Of a stretch of 64,000 nt of DNA, positions 45,973 through 55,284 are shown piece after piece. Source of the DNA: Acidobacteriota bacterium (GTDB lineage Bacteria; Acidobacteriota; Vicinamibacteria; Vicinamibacterales; CAVVIG01); the NCBI GenBank assembly GCA_003222395.1, contig QHWB01000062.1, forward strand, positions 147,393 through 211,392. Direction: 5' to 3'. The notes under the pieces are model-generated. The model did no database searches and had not been told where the DNA came from. It saw nothing but the letters and a program-made list of their open reading frames with translations. The translations under genes were made by a program, and so were the position numbers. Each line of letters starts with the position of its first letter. The first letter of the stretch is position 1.

Positions 45973-48877
45973 AGAAATCCAGCGTCGCGGCGACCCGCAG
46001 CGTCCGCGGCGGCACGATGTCGCTCACGCGCCCGAAGCTCGGGCCCGACACGTACGTCACCGCGGTGATCGCGTTCGAGTTCGTCACGTTCAGCACGTCG
46101 AAGCTCACGTTCAGCGCGCGGCGCGACAGCGTCAGCTTCTTTCCCACCCGTGCGTTGAACGTCGTTTGATGCGGCTCCTGTCGCGCGCCGAACGGCTCCA
46201 GGCGGATCGTGGCCGTCGCGAGCTGACGGAGTGGAGGTCCGCTCGGATCGCTGGCGCGGAAGACGTAGGTCCGCTGGCCGAGCGCGCCGTTGACGAGCTC
46301 CACGATGCCGCCGATCAGGAAGTCGTGCGGCAGGTTGTAGTTGCCGTTCAGCTTGACGTTCCACCGCCACGAGTCGTCGAGCGGGAAGAAGTCGTCGTTG
46401 GGACTCTGCGGGACGCCGACGATCCACCGGTGGTACTTCGTCGCCGTATATGCGGCGAGCAGCGACCAGCTGTTGGCGAGGCGGCGCGTCACCGATCCCT
46501 CGTACGACGTGAAGTAGTCGCTTCGGCCGTCGGGGCGGTTGACGGCCATGTTCCCGACGAAGTTGCTGCCGCGGTACGCCGGGTCGTAGTCGTAGATCGT
46601 GACCATCGGCCCGTCGTCGCCGGTGTTGAGCAGACCGTCGGGTCCGGGATCGCGTCTCGCGATCGGAATGTTGAACGCGCTGTACGGCCGCAGGATGTTG
46701 ACGGTCATGTTGAGGTCGCCGCTGCGCTTCACGAGATAGAGGCCGCGGACCGCCAGGTTCGGCGCGACCTCACGCTCGATCGAGGCGCTGATCTCCTGGA
46801 CGTGCGACAGCCGCAGGTCCGGGTTGACGCGCGCGTTCGCCGCGCTCGTCGTGCCGATGAAATCGACGCCGTTCGTGTCGAGGTTCACTTCGCCGGGCTG
46901 GTATCGGCCGTCGCCGTTGAGATCGTGCCACCGGTAATCAGTATTGAAGATCGTGTTCGGGTTGTAGTCGCCCGACAGCGCGGCTTCGGTGTTGAACCAT
47001 CCGTACGACGCCTTCAGCACCGTCTTGCCGCTGCCGGTCAGATCCCATGCGACGCCCGCGCGTGGACCGAAGTGGCCGAAGCGTGCGACCTCGATTCGCG
47101 GAAACGTCGCCGCGGCGGCGAACGGGCCCGCCTCGCGCGTCTGCTCGGGCACGTAGGAGTGCTGGTAATCGTACCGCGTGCCGAGGTTCAGCGTCACGCG
47201 CTGGCCGATGCGCCACATGTCGGTGAAGTAGAGCGAATAGACGTTGTCCCAGTTGTCGGGTTCAACCGGCGCGTTGCTGGTCTCGAATTGCACCGGCTGG
47301 CGCGGCACGCCGCCGACGACGTCGAACATCAGCGCGTAGTTGCCTTGCGGCATCAGGCTGGAGTTGCCGGTGATGTCGCGAAGCGAGGCCTGATAACCGA
47401 GCTTGAACTCGTGGCTGCCTCCGAGAAGTCTCGTCGGCACGTAGGTGAGGCTCGCGTCGCCGACCCACATCGTGAAGTCGCTCTGCTGCTGGATGGCGCA
47501 GCCAGTCAGCATGAGCGTATTGCGATCGTAGGTTGGCGCGGCGTTGCCGCATACCGACTGCGGCAGGTAATCGAGCAGGTACGTCGAGCGGCCGAACTGC
47601 GCGTCGAACAGCAGGTGATTCGACGGCGTCCCTTTGGTCTCGAGCTTCCAGCGCGTCGGCACCCACCGGAAAACCTGCGTCGCCTCGAACGCGATGTGCG
47701 AGAAGTCCGGATTGGACGCAGGCTGCGCGTTGAAGATCGTCTTCTGATAATCGGCGTCGCTGTTCGTCACCTCTCTCGCATAGTCGGCGACAACCTGGTA
47801 CTTCGGCGTCATCTGGTACGAGCCTTTGATCGTCGGGTTGTCGAGCGACGACTTCGGGAATGCCGCCGGCTCGTCGCCGGTGAGGTACACGCCGTCAGGC
47901 CCGGGGTCGAGCACCAGACCCGGCCTCGTCACCTTGTTCCGACGATCGCGCAGCGACCCGAAGAACCAGAGCTTGTCGCGGACGATGCGTCCGCCCAGAT
48001 CGCCGCTGACGTCGTTGTAGTACTTGAGCGCGGAGCCGACGGTGAGGCCGCGTGCGGTGAGGTCGGACGTGAGGTTGCTTCCTGTCTGGCGCATGTAGGC
48101 TTCCGTGTAGCGGCCGTGGAAGTCGTTGCCGCCCGACTTGGTGACCATGTTGATCAGTGCGCCCGCCTCTTTCACCTCCGCGCCGTTTCCGTAGGTCTTT
48201 ACGTCGGTCTCGACCGTGTTCGCGAAATCGGGCTGCGAGTTCGCGATGATCTTGAAACCGTCGACCATCACCGTGACGTTCGTGTTGCCGCTGTCGATGC
48301 CGTACGTGTTGAAGCGCGAGCGGCCGTTCAGGCCGATCGCGCCCGGCTTGTAGCCGTCCGTTGAATGCAATCCCGGCGTGACGCCGATCACGTCCGCCAT
48401 CTGCTTGAGACCGGGCAGCGCGATCGTGATCAGATCCGTCGACACGTTCTGCCCGCCGCGCGTCGTGGTGAGATCGACGACGGGGCTCGCGCCGGTGACC
48501 GTTACCGTTTCGGTCAGCGATCCGACCTTCATCGTGACGTTCACGCGTGCGGCGAAGCCGGCGTTCACGTCCAGGCCTTGACGCACGAGCGGATCGAACC
48601 CCTGGATCTCGAAACGGAGCTGGTACGTGCCGCGCGGCAGATCGATGAAGCGATAGTGACCCTGCCCGTCAGTGACCGTCGTGAGCTGCGGTACCTGGAG
48701 CGCCGGGCTCGTGATGGTGACCGTCACGCCGGGCAGCGCCGAATTGGACTGATCGGTGACGATGCCGTCGATGCTCGACGAACTGATGTTCTGCGCGGCG
48801 GCTCCGGAGGAAACGACGAGCAGCGCCGCCATGAAGACGATGAAGACGACGTTCGCACGACCGAAACGACGCACCAT
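45971..48877 (-). CDS. Oar-like TonB-dependent receptor
   Basis: 968 aa; GGAGAAG precedes the ATG. A signal peptide is followed by a regulatory-like fold (IDGIVTDQSNSALPGVTVTI, GHYRFIDLPRGTYQLRFEIQ), a plug (ETVTVTGASPVVDLTTTRGG) and a long barrel ending RVAATLDF. Paralogous in layout to 15410-18595, but only distantly similar in the barrel. The 3' end runs into a heptamer array and the CapA gene follows at once. Leader element A copy 2 precedes the start. Confidence 0.9.
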   Translation of the reverse strand: MVRRFGRANVVFIVFMAALLVVSSGAAAQNISSSSIDGIVTDQSNSALPGVTVTITSPALQVPQLTTVTDGQGHYRFIDLPRGTYQLRFEIQGFDPLVRQGLDVNAGFAARVNVTMKVGSLTETVTVTGASPVVDLTTTRGGQNVSTDLITIALPGLKQMADVIGVTPGLHSTDGYKPGAIGLNGRSRFNTYGIDSGNTNVTVMVDGFKIIANSQPDFANTVETDVKTYGNGAEVKEAGALINMVTKSGGNDFHGRYTEAYMRQTGSNLTSDLTARGLTVGSALKYYNDVSGDLGGRIVRDKLWFFGSLRDRRNKVTRPGLVLDPGPDGVYLTGDEPAAFPKSSLDNPTIKGSYQMTPKYQVVADYAREVTNSDADYQKTIFNAQPASNPDFSHIAFEATQVFRWVPTRWKLETKGTPSNHLLFDAQFGRSTYLLDYLPQSVCGNAAPTYDRNTLMLTGCAIQQQSDFTMWVGDASLTYVPTRLLGGSHEFKLGYQASLRDITGNSSLMPQGNYALMFDVVGGVPRQPVQFETSNAPVEPDNWDNVYSLYFTDMWRIGQRVTLNLGTRYDYQHSYVPEQTREAGPFAAAATFPRIEVARFGHFGPRAGVAWDLTGSGKTVLKASYGWFNTEAALSGDYNPNTIFNTDYRWHDLNGDGRYQPGEVNLDTNGVDFIGTTSAANARVNPDLRLSHVQEISASIEREVAPNLAVRGLYLVKRSGDLNMTVNILRPYSAFNIPIARRDPGPDGLLNTGDDGPMVTIYDYDPAYRGSNFVGNMAVNRPDGRSDYFTSYEGSVTRRLANSWSLLAAYTATKYHRWIVGVPQSPNDDFFPLDDSWRWNVKLNGNYNLPHDFLIGGIVELVNGALGQRTYVFRASDPSGPPLRQLATATIRLEPFGARQEPHQTTFNARVGKKLTLSRRALNVSFDVLNVTNSNAITAVTYVSGPSFGRVSDIVPPRTLRVAATLDF

Positions 48878-48889
48878 ATTGCTTCTCCA

Positions 48890-48967
48890 TCTTTTTTCGC
48901 GTGGGGCATCCCCACGCGCTGACGCCCGACACGCCGTCGCGCTCGGACGTATCTAGAACAGAACGTC
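48890..48967 (-). repeat. Leader element A, copy 2
   Basis: Minus-strand copy of the element at 32923. Same opening GACGTTCTGTTCTAGATACG. Hairpin 1 (48950-48922) has ACGTCC/GGGCGT, with a wobble where copy 1 has C-G. Hairpin 2 (48898-48918) has the same 9-bp stem but a 3-nt loop. Ends 13 nt before the receptor start. Confidence 0.8.
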
Positions 48968-48993
48968 GCAGCTTCGGTACCAGCGGAGAGCCG

Positions 48994-50529
48994 TTATTTC
49001 CGTTCGTCCTCACTGCGGCGAGCAGCCCTCAAGTTCTGGATGTCGACTTTGTTCACCTCGTCGATGATCTTCGCGAACGCGCGGACGGCCGCCTCCAGGC
49101 CCGCTTCGGGCACGATGACGGCGGTGTCGAGATCGGTGTGATAGAAGGCGTGATCGATGATGTGGAAGCTCGGGGCGTCGGTATAGACGACGCCGAGCTC
49201 GCCGCCGGGACGCGTCTCCGGCCTCGAATAAATCGCGACGCCGAACGTCTTGAAGCCGTCGGCGACGATTGCCTTCAGCCGATCGCTGCCGCCGACGAAC
49301 CACCGCCTTGCGCTGACCGCGTTCGACGACACGAGGCTGTTGCCGATGAGGTATGTCTGCGCCTGTGACGTGTGCTCGCAGTTGACGATGAGCGCGGTCT
49401 TCGCGAACATCGCCTGCATGTTGTTGTGGATCCAGCGCAGCCCGGCTTCTTCGCCCGACGGCGAATGGTGCGCGGAGCTCGTGAAGAAGACCATCGTGCG
49501 CCGCCGCGACGCCTTCGGCACGCGCGCGTAATACTGCGCGAGCTCGATCAGCGTGCCGATGCCCGACGCGTTGTCCATCGCTCCTTCGAAGAACGAGTCG
49601 GTGTGCGCCATCACGGCGATGTTCTCGTCGGTGGCGCCGGGCAGCATTCCCCACACGCTCGCCGTCTTCAGGCCGCTCCGCATCTCGACGGTGAGCCGCA
49701 TGCGCAGCTTCGGGCGCTCGCCTGAACCGCCTTCGCCAAGGCTATGACTTTTTTCGATCAGCTCGCGCACGGCGGTGCCGTCTTCGTTCCCGAGCATCAT
49801 GACCGGCATCTTCGCGGGATCGGCGTCGCCGCCGGTCGGCTGGTTCGTGACGTTGCCCGGGAAGCCGAGCACGATGAACAGCGCCGCCGCGCCCGCCTCT
49901 TCGGCGCGCTGGATGGATCCGTTGATCAGCGCGGAATCCGATCGACCACCGGGCGTCGGGATGCCGTAGACGATGACCGCTTTCCCCTTCACATCGCGGC
50001 CGATGAAATCCGCCGGCAGACCGAGCCCGGCCCAGACAGGCTCCAGTTCCTTTGTTTCGATTCCAGCTGAGTGATAGATCGGAAACGCCGTCTTCAGCGG
50101 CAGCGTCCGGCCGCCGCCGGTTGCGACGACCTCCCAGGACGTCGGGAACCATTGCGGCGGCAGCTTCGTGAATTCCTGCGTGCGCACCTGCTCGAGGCCG
50201 ACGCGGCGGAACTGCGCGGCAATCCAGTCGGTCGTCATCTTGTCGTACGGCGTGCCGGTAATCCGTCCCCAGTACTGATTCCCATCGTCGCGGCTCTTGC
50301 GCGAGATGGCGGTGATCTCGTTGATGTAGCCCTTGATGCGATGGGCGTCGAGGGCGGCGTATACCTGCTCGCCCGGCGGCAGCGGCCAGCGAAGGTACTG
50401 ATCGTCGGGCAGCCACAGCGGCGGCTGCGCCGGACCGGACCGCTCGCCACCGCCACGCTGTGCGTGCGGCACTACCAAGAACGTTCCGACGAAAGCAGCG
50501 GCGAGTGTGGTCCTGAGAAGGAATCGCAT
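48994..50529 (-). CDS. M28 family metallopeptidase with PA domain, exported
   Basis: 511 aa. Signal peptide to VVPHAQ. A PA-type insert (AGLGLPADFIGRDVKGKAVIV) precedes the M28 core: MAHTDSFFEGAMDNASGIGT with zinc-binding His and Asp, SSAHHSPSGEEAGLRW with the Glu pair, and FHIIDHAFYHTDLDTAV with the distal His. An aminopeptidase or carboxypeptidase of the exported acidobacterial type. A TATAGT -10 is visible at 50558-50553. Next in the same direction is an Oar-like receptor. Confidence 0.9.
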   Translation of the reverse strand: MRFLLRTTLAAAFVGTFLVVPHAQRGGGERSGPAQPPLWLPDDQYLRWPLPPGEQVYAALDAHRIKGYINEITAISRKSRDDGNQYWGRITGTPYDKMTTDWIAAQFRRVGLEQVRTQEFTKLPPQWFPTSWEVVATGGGRTLPLKTAFPIYHSAGIETKELEPVWAGLGLPADFIGRDVKGKAVIVYGIPTPGGRSDSALINGSIQRAEEAGAAALFIVLGFPGNVTNQPTGGDADPAKMPVMMLGNEDGTAVRELIEKSHSLGEGGSGERPKLRMRLTVEMRSGLKTASVWGMLPGATDENIAVMAHTDSFFEGAMDNASGIGTLIELAQYYARVPKASRRRTMVFFTSSAHHSPSGEEAGLRWIHNNMQAMFAKTALIVNCEHTSQAQTYLIGNSLVSSNAVSARRWFVGGSDRLKAIVADGFKTFGVAIYSRPETRPGGELGVVYTDAPSFHIIDHAFYHTDLDTAVIVPEAGLEAAVRAFAKIIDEVNKVDIQNLRAARRSEDERK

Positions 50530-50586
50530 GCTTACAGTCCTTTGATGTGCGGACTATAAAGCATGTGTCGCCGAAGAGTTTACATT

Positions 50587-51216
50587 TCAGACGGGCGGGA
50601 CGAGCGCGATCAATCCGCCGCTGGCAATGAGCGCCGCGGCCCAGATCACATCGAGATTGATCCACGCCTTTCGCAGCAGGCCGACGCCGAGCTTGTGAAA
50701 GACGATCCACGCCATCATCGCGGTGACAATCAGATAACTGCCGCTGTGCACGGCTGTCGCAGTCAACCCCGACGCGAGATCGGTGGCGCCATGAACATGG
50801 CCGTGCGCACTCGTCGTCGCCGACATGTGCAGCCACACCGGAAGAATCATCAAGCCGGCGCCGTGCGCCGTCGCGACCAGAAACGACCAGATCATGAGGC
50901 CGCCGACGCCGATGCGCATGCTGCCGAATCGCGGATGGCGGTGGCGGAGAAGTCGAAGCACGCCAAGCGTCACCAGCAGAAGGGCGATCGACCAGCGCAT
51001 CGCGTCGAGCGGCACGACGATGCCGACGACAACGCCGAGCAGCACGGCCGCGGCGATGGCGCACGCGTGCCCGACGCCTATCGGCACGAGCGCGCGCCAC
51101 ACCGCAGCCGACCGGTTTTCCTGCATTCCGAGCGCCACGGCAAACAGCCATCCCATGCCGGGATTGATGCCGTGGAACGCGCCCAGAAAGAGGAGCATTC
51201 CCCAGGAGCTCGTCAT
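50587..51216 (-). CDS. Six-TM membrane protein, NiCoT/UreH/RcnA-like superfamily
   Basis: 209 aa with about six hydrophobic segments. The first carries FHGINPGMGWLFAVALG, similar to the HxxxPGHG-type signature of nickel/cobalt exporters and UreH-like proteins. A His-rich loop (SAHGHVHG) lies between TM3 and TM4. Metal transport is possible; the substrate is not shown. The gene follows the selenium-binding protein gene in the same direction, separated only by leader element B. Confidence 0.6.
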   Translation of the reverse strand: MTSSWGMLLFLGAFHGINPGMGWLFAVALGMQENRSAAVWRALVPIGVGHACAIAAAVLLGVVVGIVVPLDAMRWSIALLLVTLGVLRLLRHRHPRFGSMRIGVGGLMIWSFLVATAHGAGLMILPVWLHMSATTSAHGHVHGATDLASGLTATAVHSGSYLIVTAMMAWIVFHKLGVGLLRKAWINLDVIWAAALIASGGLIALVPPV

Positions 51217-51229
51217 ACTTTTCTGAATG

Positions 51230-51320
51230 CTCGCGGGGCCCCACCTCGCTCGCGCTCACTCGGCGGCGCCGCTTCGCCGCGCTGCCCTCGGCGGACCCCG
51301 GCGCCTCGCTCGAGCCGCGG
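51230..51320 (-). repeat. Leader element B, copy 2
   Basis: Minus-strand copy. It begins soon after the upstream stop (51326) with GCGCCCGCGGCTCGAGCGAG and ends GGGGCCCCGCGAGCAT, then TCAGAAAAGT to the ATG at 51216. Alignable over about 90 bp with 54116-54206. Hairpin stem GCGAGG/CCCCGC with one mismatch, flanked by GA/GA. Confidence 0.75.
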
Positions 51321-51325
51321 GCGCG

Positions 51326-52726
51326 CTACGAGAAGCAGTACGAATCAGACGACGCGTCGCCGCCTTCGAGATGCACCTGATGCGGGCGCAGCCCGCCGAA
51401 GTCGAGGAAGAATTTCGCGTCGACCGCGCAGCCGCCCTTGGGATCCGCGTCGATCTTCGCGATCCAGCCACGAATGCCGTCGGGATAGAACTGTTCGTCC
51501 CAGCTCTGATACAGCGAGTTCGTCAGATACACACGGCGGCCGTCGCGGCTGACCTCGACCATCTGCGGACCGCCATTGAGCGGCACATCCGCCTGCGACG
51601 GATGCCCCGCGCGCCGGACGATGCCCCCGATGCGGACCGACCCCGTCAGCTGCGGCCGGAACGGATCCGAGACGTCGTACTGACGCAGCTCGCCCGTGCC
51701 CCAGCACGACACGTACAGCTGACGATCGTCGAGCGACAGGTTGATGTCGGTGACGAGCGGCGGCACCGCGTTGAAGCCTTTGAGCAGCGGCGGCAGATCG
51801 GCGGCGTCAGCGGGTTCCGCGGGTACCTCGATGACCTTCGTCGCCTGCCAGCCGTCGCGGCTCGACGTGCCGCTGCGGTGCCACAGCCAGATGGACGCGG
51901 AGAGATCCTTCAACGACACGACAACGCCGACGAACCCGTACGCTTTCTTCGGATCGTGCGCCGGCCGCAGCTCGAGCACCATCTGCTGCTCGGCGCCGAG
52001 ATCGATCACCTGCCGGTGACGCCGCTGCTGCAAATCCCACACGTGCAGCTGGTGTCCGTATTTCCCCGCCAGCAGCAGATCCGGGTTGACGCCGTTCTCG
52101 ACCATGTCGGGCGTGCCCCACTCGCTCGTGATCATCGTGTCGTGGCCGAGGTGCCACCAGAAGTCGTAGGCGAGGTACTGCGGCCCGCGATCCTGTTCCC
52201 AGCGGCCCTCGATCTCGAACGTGTCCGGATTGAGGACGAAAATGCCGCCCGGACCGGTGCCGTCGGCCGATCCGATCGCGTTCATGTAGATGCCGTCCGG
52301 TCCGCAGTGCGTCGTGTGCGGACGCGAGTATCCCGTCTTCTTCGCGACTTCGTCCGGCTCGATCACCTTGACGAGGCGCGGCGCCGCCGGATTGGCCTTT
52401 GTATCGAGGACGTGAATGCGCGACGAGCGCAGGCCGGGCACAACGAGATAGCGCCGCTCGGTGTGCGGGTGCGCGGCAAACGGACAGAGGCACGAGCTGC
52501 ACGCGTTCCAGCCGAAATGATGGAGCTCGTCGCCCGTGCGCGGCATGTCGAATTGATTGATCTGCCGGCCGTACGCGTTCGAAGACGCATCGACGTCGAG
52601 GACCGCCAGCGCGTCGGACCCGCCGCGAGGATTGAGCACCGCGACGTACGCGAGCGTTTCAGGCGGCGCCTTCATCGCCATCGCGGCGGACGGGTAAAAC
52701 GTTTGATCGGGAATCATTCTGGCCAT
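51326..52726 (-). CDS. Selenium-binding protein 1 family (methanethiol oxidase-like)
   Basis: 466 aa, GGAGG upstream. SBP56 family: RTGDELHHFGWNACSSCLCP with conserved Cys, HTTHCGPDGIYMNAIG, VVSLKDLSASIWLW and NGGPQMVEVSRDGRRVYLTN. Bacterial relatives (MtoX) oxidise methanethiol to formaldehyde, H2S and H2O2 and need copper. The role here is inferred from the family. No signal peptide is visible, whereas MtoX is periplasmic. Confidence 0.93.
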   Translation of the reverse strand: MARMIPDQTFYPSAAMAMKAPPETLAYVAVLNPRGGSDALAVLDVDASSNAYGRQINQFDMPRTGDELHHFGWNACSSCLCPFAAHPHTERRYLVVPGLRSSRIHVLDTKANPAAPRLVKVIEPDEVAKKTGYSRPHTTHCGPDGIYMNAIGSADGTGPGGIFVLNPDTFEIEGRWEQDRGPQYLAYDFWWHLGHDTMITSEWGTPDMVENGVNPDLLLAGKYGHQLHVWDLQQRRHRQVIDLGAEQQMVLELRPAHDPKKAYGFVGVVVSLKDLSASIWLWHRSGTSSRDGWQATKVIEVPAEPADAADLPPLLKGFNAVPPLVTDINLSLDDRQLYVSCWGTGELRQYDVSDPFRPQLTGSVRIGGIVRRAGHPSQADVPLNGGPQMVEVSRDGRRVYLTNSLYQSWDEQFYPDGIRGWIAKIDADPKGGCAVDAKFFLDFGGLRPHQVHLEGGDASSDSYCFS

Positions 52727-52924
52727 CGTGACCCTCCTCGAGATGCAGCAGACGGGTCGGTGAGACGTGGGAGTCTATCACCGTCAGACCAAAGTCACTC
52801 CGGGCGGAGACTAATCGGCTGATCGCGGCGTCAGGTGGGCTTGGACGCCGGAATTTGCGTGGCACGACATTGGCGTTCCCGTCGTGCGTTGTCGTCTCAG
52901 TCACTCGCACGAAAGCAGGAACTG

Positions 52925-54115
52925 ATGCCTACACCCGCAAGTCAGGCGGTAGCCGACGTGCTTCCGCATGCCGTTTCTTCAGAAGCCGCAGCGCCACGGT
53001 CGTCGTGGTTCGGTCGCCTTCTTCGACGTTTGAGCTCGAAAACCGGGCTCGCGACCGCGGTCGAGCGCGACCCGCTGCTGGCGTTCGCATCGGAGAGTCC
53101 CGTCGAGGCCGCCATCTCCGCAGCGGCGGCGGCATCGGTGCAGAAGCCGCGGTCGCGCGCCAGATTGTGGGTCGTGCTGGCGTCGGCGCTCGTCATCCTG
53201 GCCGCGGCCGCGCCGTTCGCGCTCGCGCAAATCGAGTTGCTGCGCGCGAACGCCGCGGGGTCGCAACCAGGCAGGTTGACTATCGTCACTCATCCCGACG
53301 GCGCGAGCGTCATGGTCGACGGGCAGTCTCGAGGGATGACGCCGCTGACGCTTTCCGTCAGTCCAGGCCCGCACACCGTGAGCATCCGCAGCGGGATCAA
53401 CGAGCGCGTGCTGCCCGTGACAGTCGGCGCCCGCGCAGACATCGTGCGGGATCTCGAGATGACGAACAGCCCTTCGCCGACCACATCGGGCGCGTTGTCG
53501 GTCACAACCGATCCACCGGGCGCGCACGTCACGATCGACGGGGCGCCGGCGGGCACGTCGCCGGTCACCTTTGACGCCTTGAGCGCGGAGCCGCACACGG
53601 TGATCGTCACTGGTGCGACCGGATCCGCTGAGCGGACCGTGACGGTAGCCGCCGGTCACACCGCGACCGTCGTTTTCTCGCTGCCCAAGGTGTCGGGTCC
53701 GGTCGGCGGCTGGCTCTCCGTGACCGCGCCGTTCGAGGTGCAGGTGATCGAGAAGGACGAAGTCATCGGATCCGGCGGCGCCGCGAGAATCATGGTCGCC
53801 GCGGGACGCCACGACATCCTCCTCGCCAACCGCGCGCTCGATTATCAGGAAAGCCGTCACGTAGAGGTCGCCGCGGGAACGACGACCAGCGTGCGGGTCG
53901 ATGCGCCGAAGGTCACCCTGAGCGTGAACGCGCGTCCGTGGGCCGACGTCGCGATCGACGGCAACGACATCGGCCAAACGCCGATTGCGAACGTCACCGC
54001 CACCGTCGGGACGCACCAGCTCGTGTTCCGCCATCCGCAGTTCGGCGAGCGGCGGCAGAGCGTCATCCTGACCGGCAAGGGGCCGAACCGTGTCGCCGTC
54101 GATTTGACGAAATGA
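52925..54115 (+). CDS. Membrane protein with PEGA domains
   Basis: 396 aa from the ATG at 52925. One transmembrane helix near residues 80-100 (LWVVLASALVILAAAA), short cytosolic N-terminus, then extracytoplasmic PEGA repeats: GRLTIVTHPDGASVMVDGQS, GALSVTTDPPGAHVTIDGAP and VTLSVNARPWADVAIDGNDI. PEGA domains are found in surface-layer and envelope proteins. It is the first gene of a trio with a TonB-C protein and an ExeA-like ATPase. Confidence 0.85.
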   Translation: MPTPASQAVADVLPHAVSSEAAAPRSSWFGRLLRRLSSKTGLATAVERDPLLAFASESPVEAAISAAAAASVQKPRSRARLWVVLASALVILAAAAPFALAQIELLRANAAGSQPGRLTIVTHPDGASVMVDGQSRGMTPLTLSVSPGPHTVSIRSGINERVLPVTVGARADIVRDLEMTNSPSPTTSGALSVTTDPPGAHVTIDGAPAGTSPVTFDALSAEPHTVIVTGATGSAERTVTVAAGHTATVVFSLPKVSGPVGGWLSVTAPFEVQVIEKDEVIGSGGAARIMVAAGRHDILLANRALDYQESRHVEVAAGTTTSVRVDAPKVTLSVNARPWADVAIDGNDIGQTPIANVTATVGTHQLVFRHPQFGERRQSVILTGKGPNRVAVDLTK

Positions 54116-54206
54116 GCGCCTGCGGCCCGACCGAGGCGGCGGAGCGAACCGCCGCGAAGCGGCGGCGCCGAGTGAGCGCGAGCGGGGGTGGGCCCCGCGA
54201 GCATAG
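54116..54206 (+). repeat. Leader element B, copy 1
   Basis: Starts directly after the PEGA stop (54113-54115) with GCGCCTGCGGCCCGACCGAG. The core GTGAGCGCGAGCGGGGGTGG is followed by GCCCCGCGAGCATAGGAAG and the ATG at 54211. Hairpin stem GCGGGG/CCCCGC, loop GTGGG, then a symmetric GA/GA and GC/GC pairs. It supplies the AGGAAG Shine-Dalgarno sequence. Confidence 0.75.
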
Positions 54207-54210
54207 GAAG

Positions 54211-55203
54211 ATGAAACGGAAGCCGAGGCAATTCATGAGAGCGATCGTCGTGGCCGTCGGACTTGTGGCCGCTTCGACGGCCGCGAGCGCGGATCAGGAT
54301 CCGCTGAACATCGCGAAGGATCTGTATGCGTCGGCGGCGTACGAAGAAGCACTGTCGACGCTGTCGCGGCTGACGGATGCGCGCGCGAGCGTGCCCGGCA
54401 TCGCGCGACAGGCCGACCAGTATCGCGCGTTCTGTCTGTATGCCCTGGGCCGTGTGTCGGAAGCCGAATCGGTAGCCGAGTCGCTGATCCGCCGCGAGCC
54501 GCTGCTGCAGCTCGATGCCGCCGATGCGTCGCCCAGAATCGAAGCGATGTTCGTCGGCGTCCAGAAGCGCATTCTGCCTGGCCTCATCCGCGAGCGGTAC
54601 CGGGAGAGCCGCGCGTTCATCGATCAGAAGCAGTACGGGGCGGCGGAACCGCGTCTCGCCGACGTGCGGCGCCTGCTCGCGGAAGCGCAGCACCTCGGTG
54701 CCTGGGACGAGGGGCTGGCCGACCTGACCGAGCTCGTCGACGGATTCCTGACGCTCGCCCGCTCACAGGCGGCGCCGGCGGCGCTACCGGCGACGGCCGC
54801 GACAAGCGTGCCCCCGCCTTCCGCTCCCGCTCCGTCGGCGCCGGCCGCGTCGGAGCCGGCGCGCGCGGCCGCGGCGCCGGAGCCGCCACGCGCGGCTGCC
54901 GGCGAGCCGAGCGTTTACCACATTGAGGACGCCGACGTGCGGCCTCCGGTCGTGATTTTTCAGAGCGCACCGAGCGCGCCGAACGAGCTGCTGACGGTCG
55001 TGCGCGCGCTGCGCAAGCAGATGGTGCTCAGCGTCCTGATCGACGAAACGGGCAGCGTGCAGAAGGCCGACGTCCGCGGCTCGATCCATCCGAGCTACGA
55101 CTCGATGCTGCTTCGCGCGGCGCGCACCTGGAAGTACCGGCCTGCGATGAAGAATGGCGTGCCGGTCAGATACGAGAAGACAGTCATCATCGACGTCAAA
55201 TGA
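54211..55203 (+). CDS. Exported TPR-like protein with TonB C-terminal domain
   Basis: 330 aa. Signal peptide to AASA. Residues 25-190 are helical and TPR-like (AKDLYASAAYEEALSTLSRL; QYRAFCLYALGRVSEAESVA). A Pro/Ala-rich linker (about 190-235) leads to a TonB-C-type domain: LSVLIDETGSVQKADVRGSI, then LLRAARTWKYRPAMKNGVPV. There is no N-terminal anchor like TonB, so it is more like a periplasmic adaptor. The stop codon lies in element B copy 3. Confidence 0.85.
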   Translation: MKRKPRQFMRAIVVAVGLVAASTAASADQDPLNIAKDLYASAAYEEALSTLSRLTDARASVPGIARQADQYRAFCLYALGRVSEAESVAESLIRREPLLQLDAADASPRIEAMFVGVQKRILPGLIRERYRESRAFIDQKQYGAAEPRLADVRRLLAEAQHLGAWDEGLADLTELVDGFLTLARSQAAPAALPATAATSVPPPSAPAPSAPAASEPARAAAAPEPPRAAAGEPSVYHIEDADVRPPVVIFQSAPSAPNELLTVVRALRKQMVLSVLIDETGSVQKADVRGSIHPSYDSMLLRAARTWKYRPAMKNGVPVRYEKTVIIDVK

Positions 55204-55277
55204 GCGCGAGCGGGGGCAGCCCTGAGCCACGCGTCGGGGTGGGGCCCGACGCGGTTGAGAAAAATTCCCCGCGAGCA
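55201..55277 (+). repeat. Leader element B, copy 3, with an A-type hairpin inside
   Basis: The outer arms GAGCGCGAGCGGGG and CCCCGCGAGCAT match the other B copies. Between them is a hairpin at 55230-55253, stem CGCGTCGGG/CCCGACGCG with loop GTGGGG: the element A hairpin 2 with one G-C pair exchanged for C-G. Ends seven nt before the ATG at 55285. Confidence 0.75.
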
Positions 55278-55284
55278 TAAAAAA

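Noticed and set aside
44546..48364. 1272-codon plus-strand frame
   Set aside because: Shadow of the CapA and Oar-like receptor genes, caused by high GC at third positions. Composition (Arg/Val/Asp/Glu-rich) is not protein-like.
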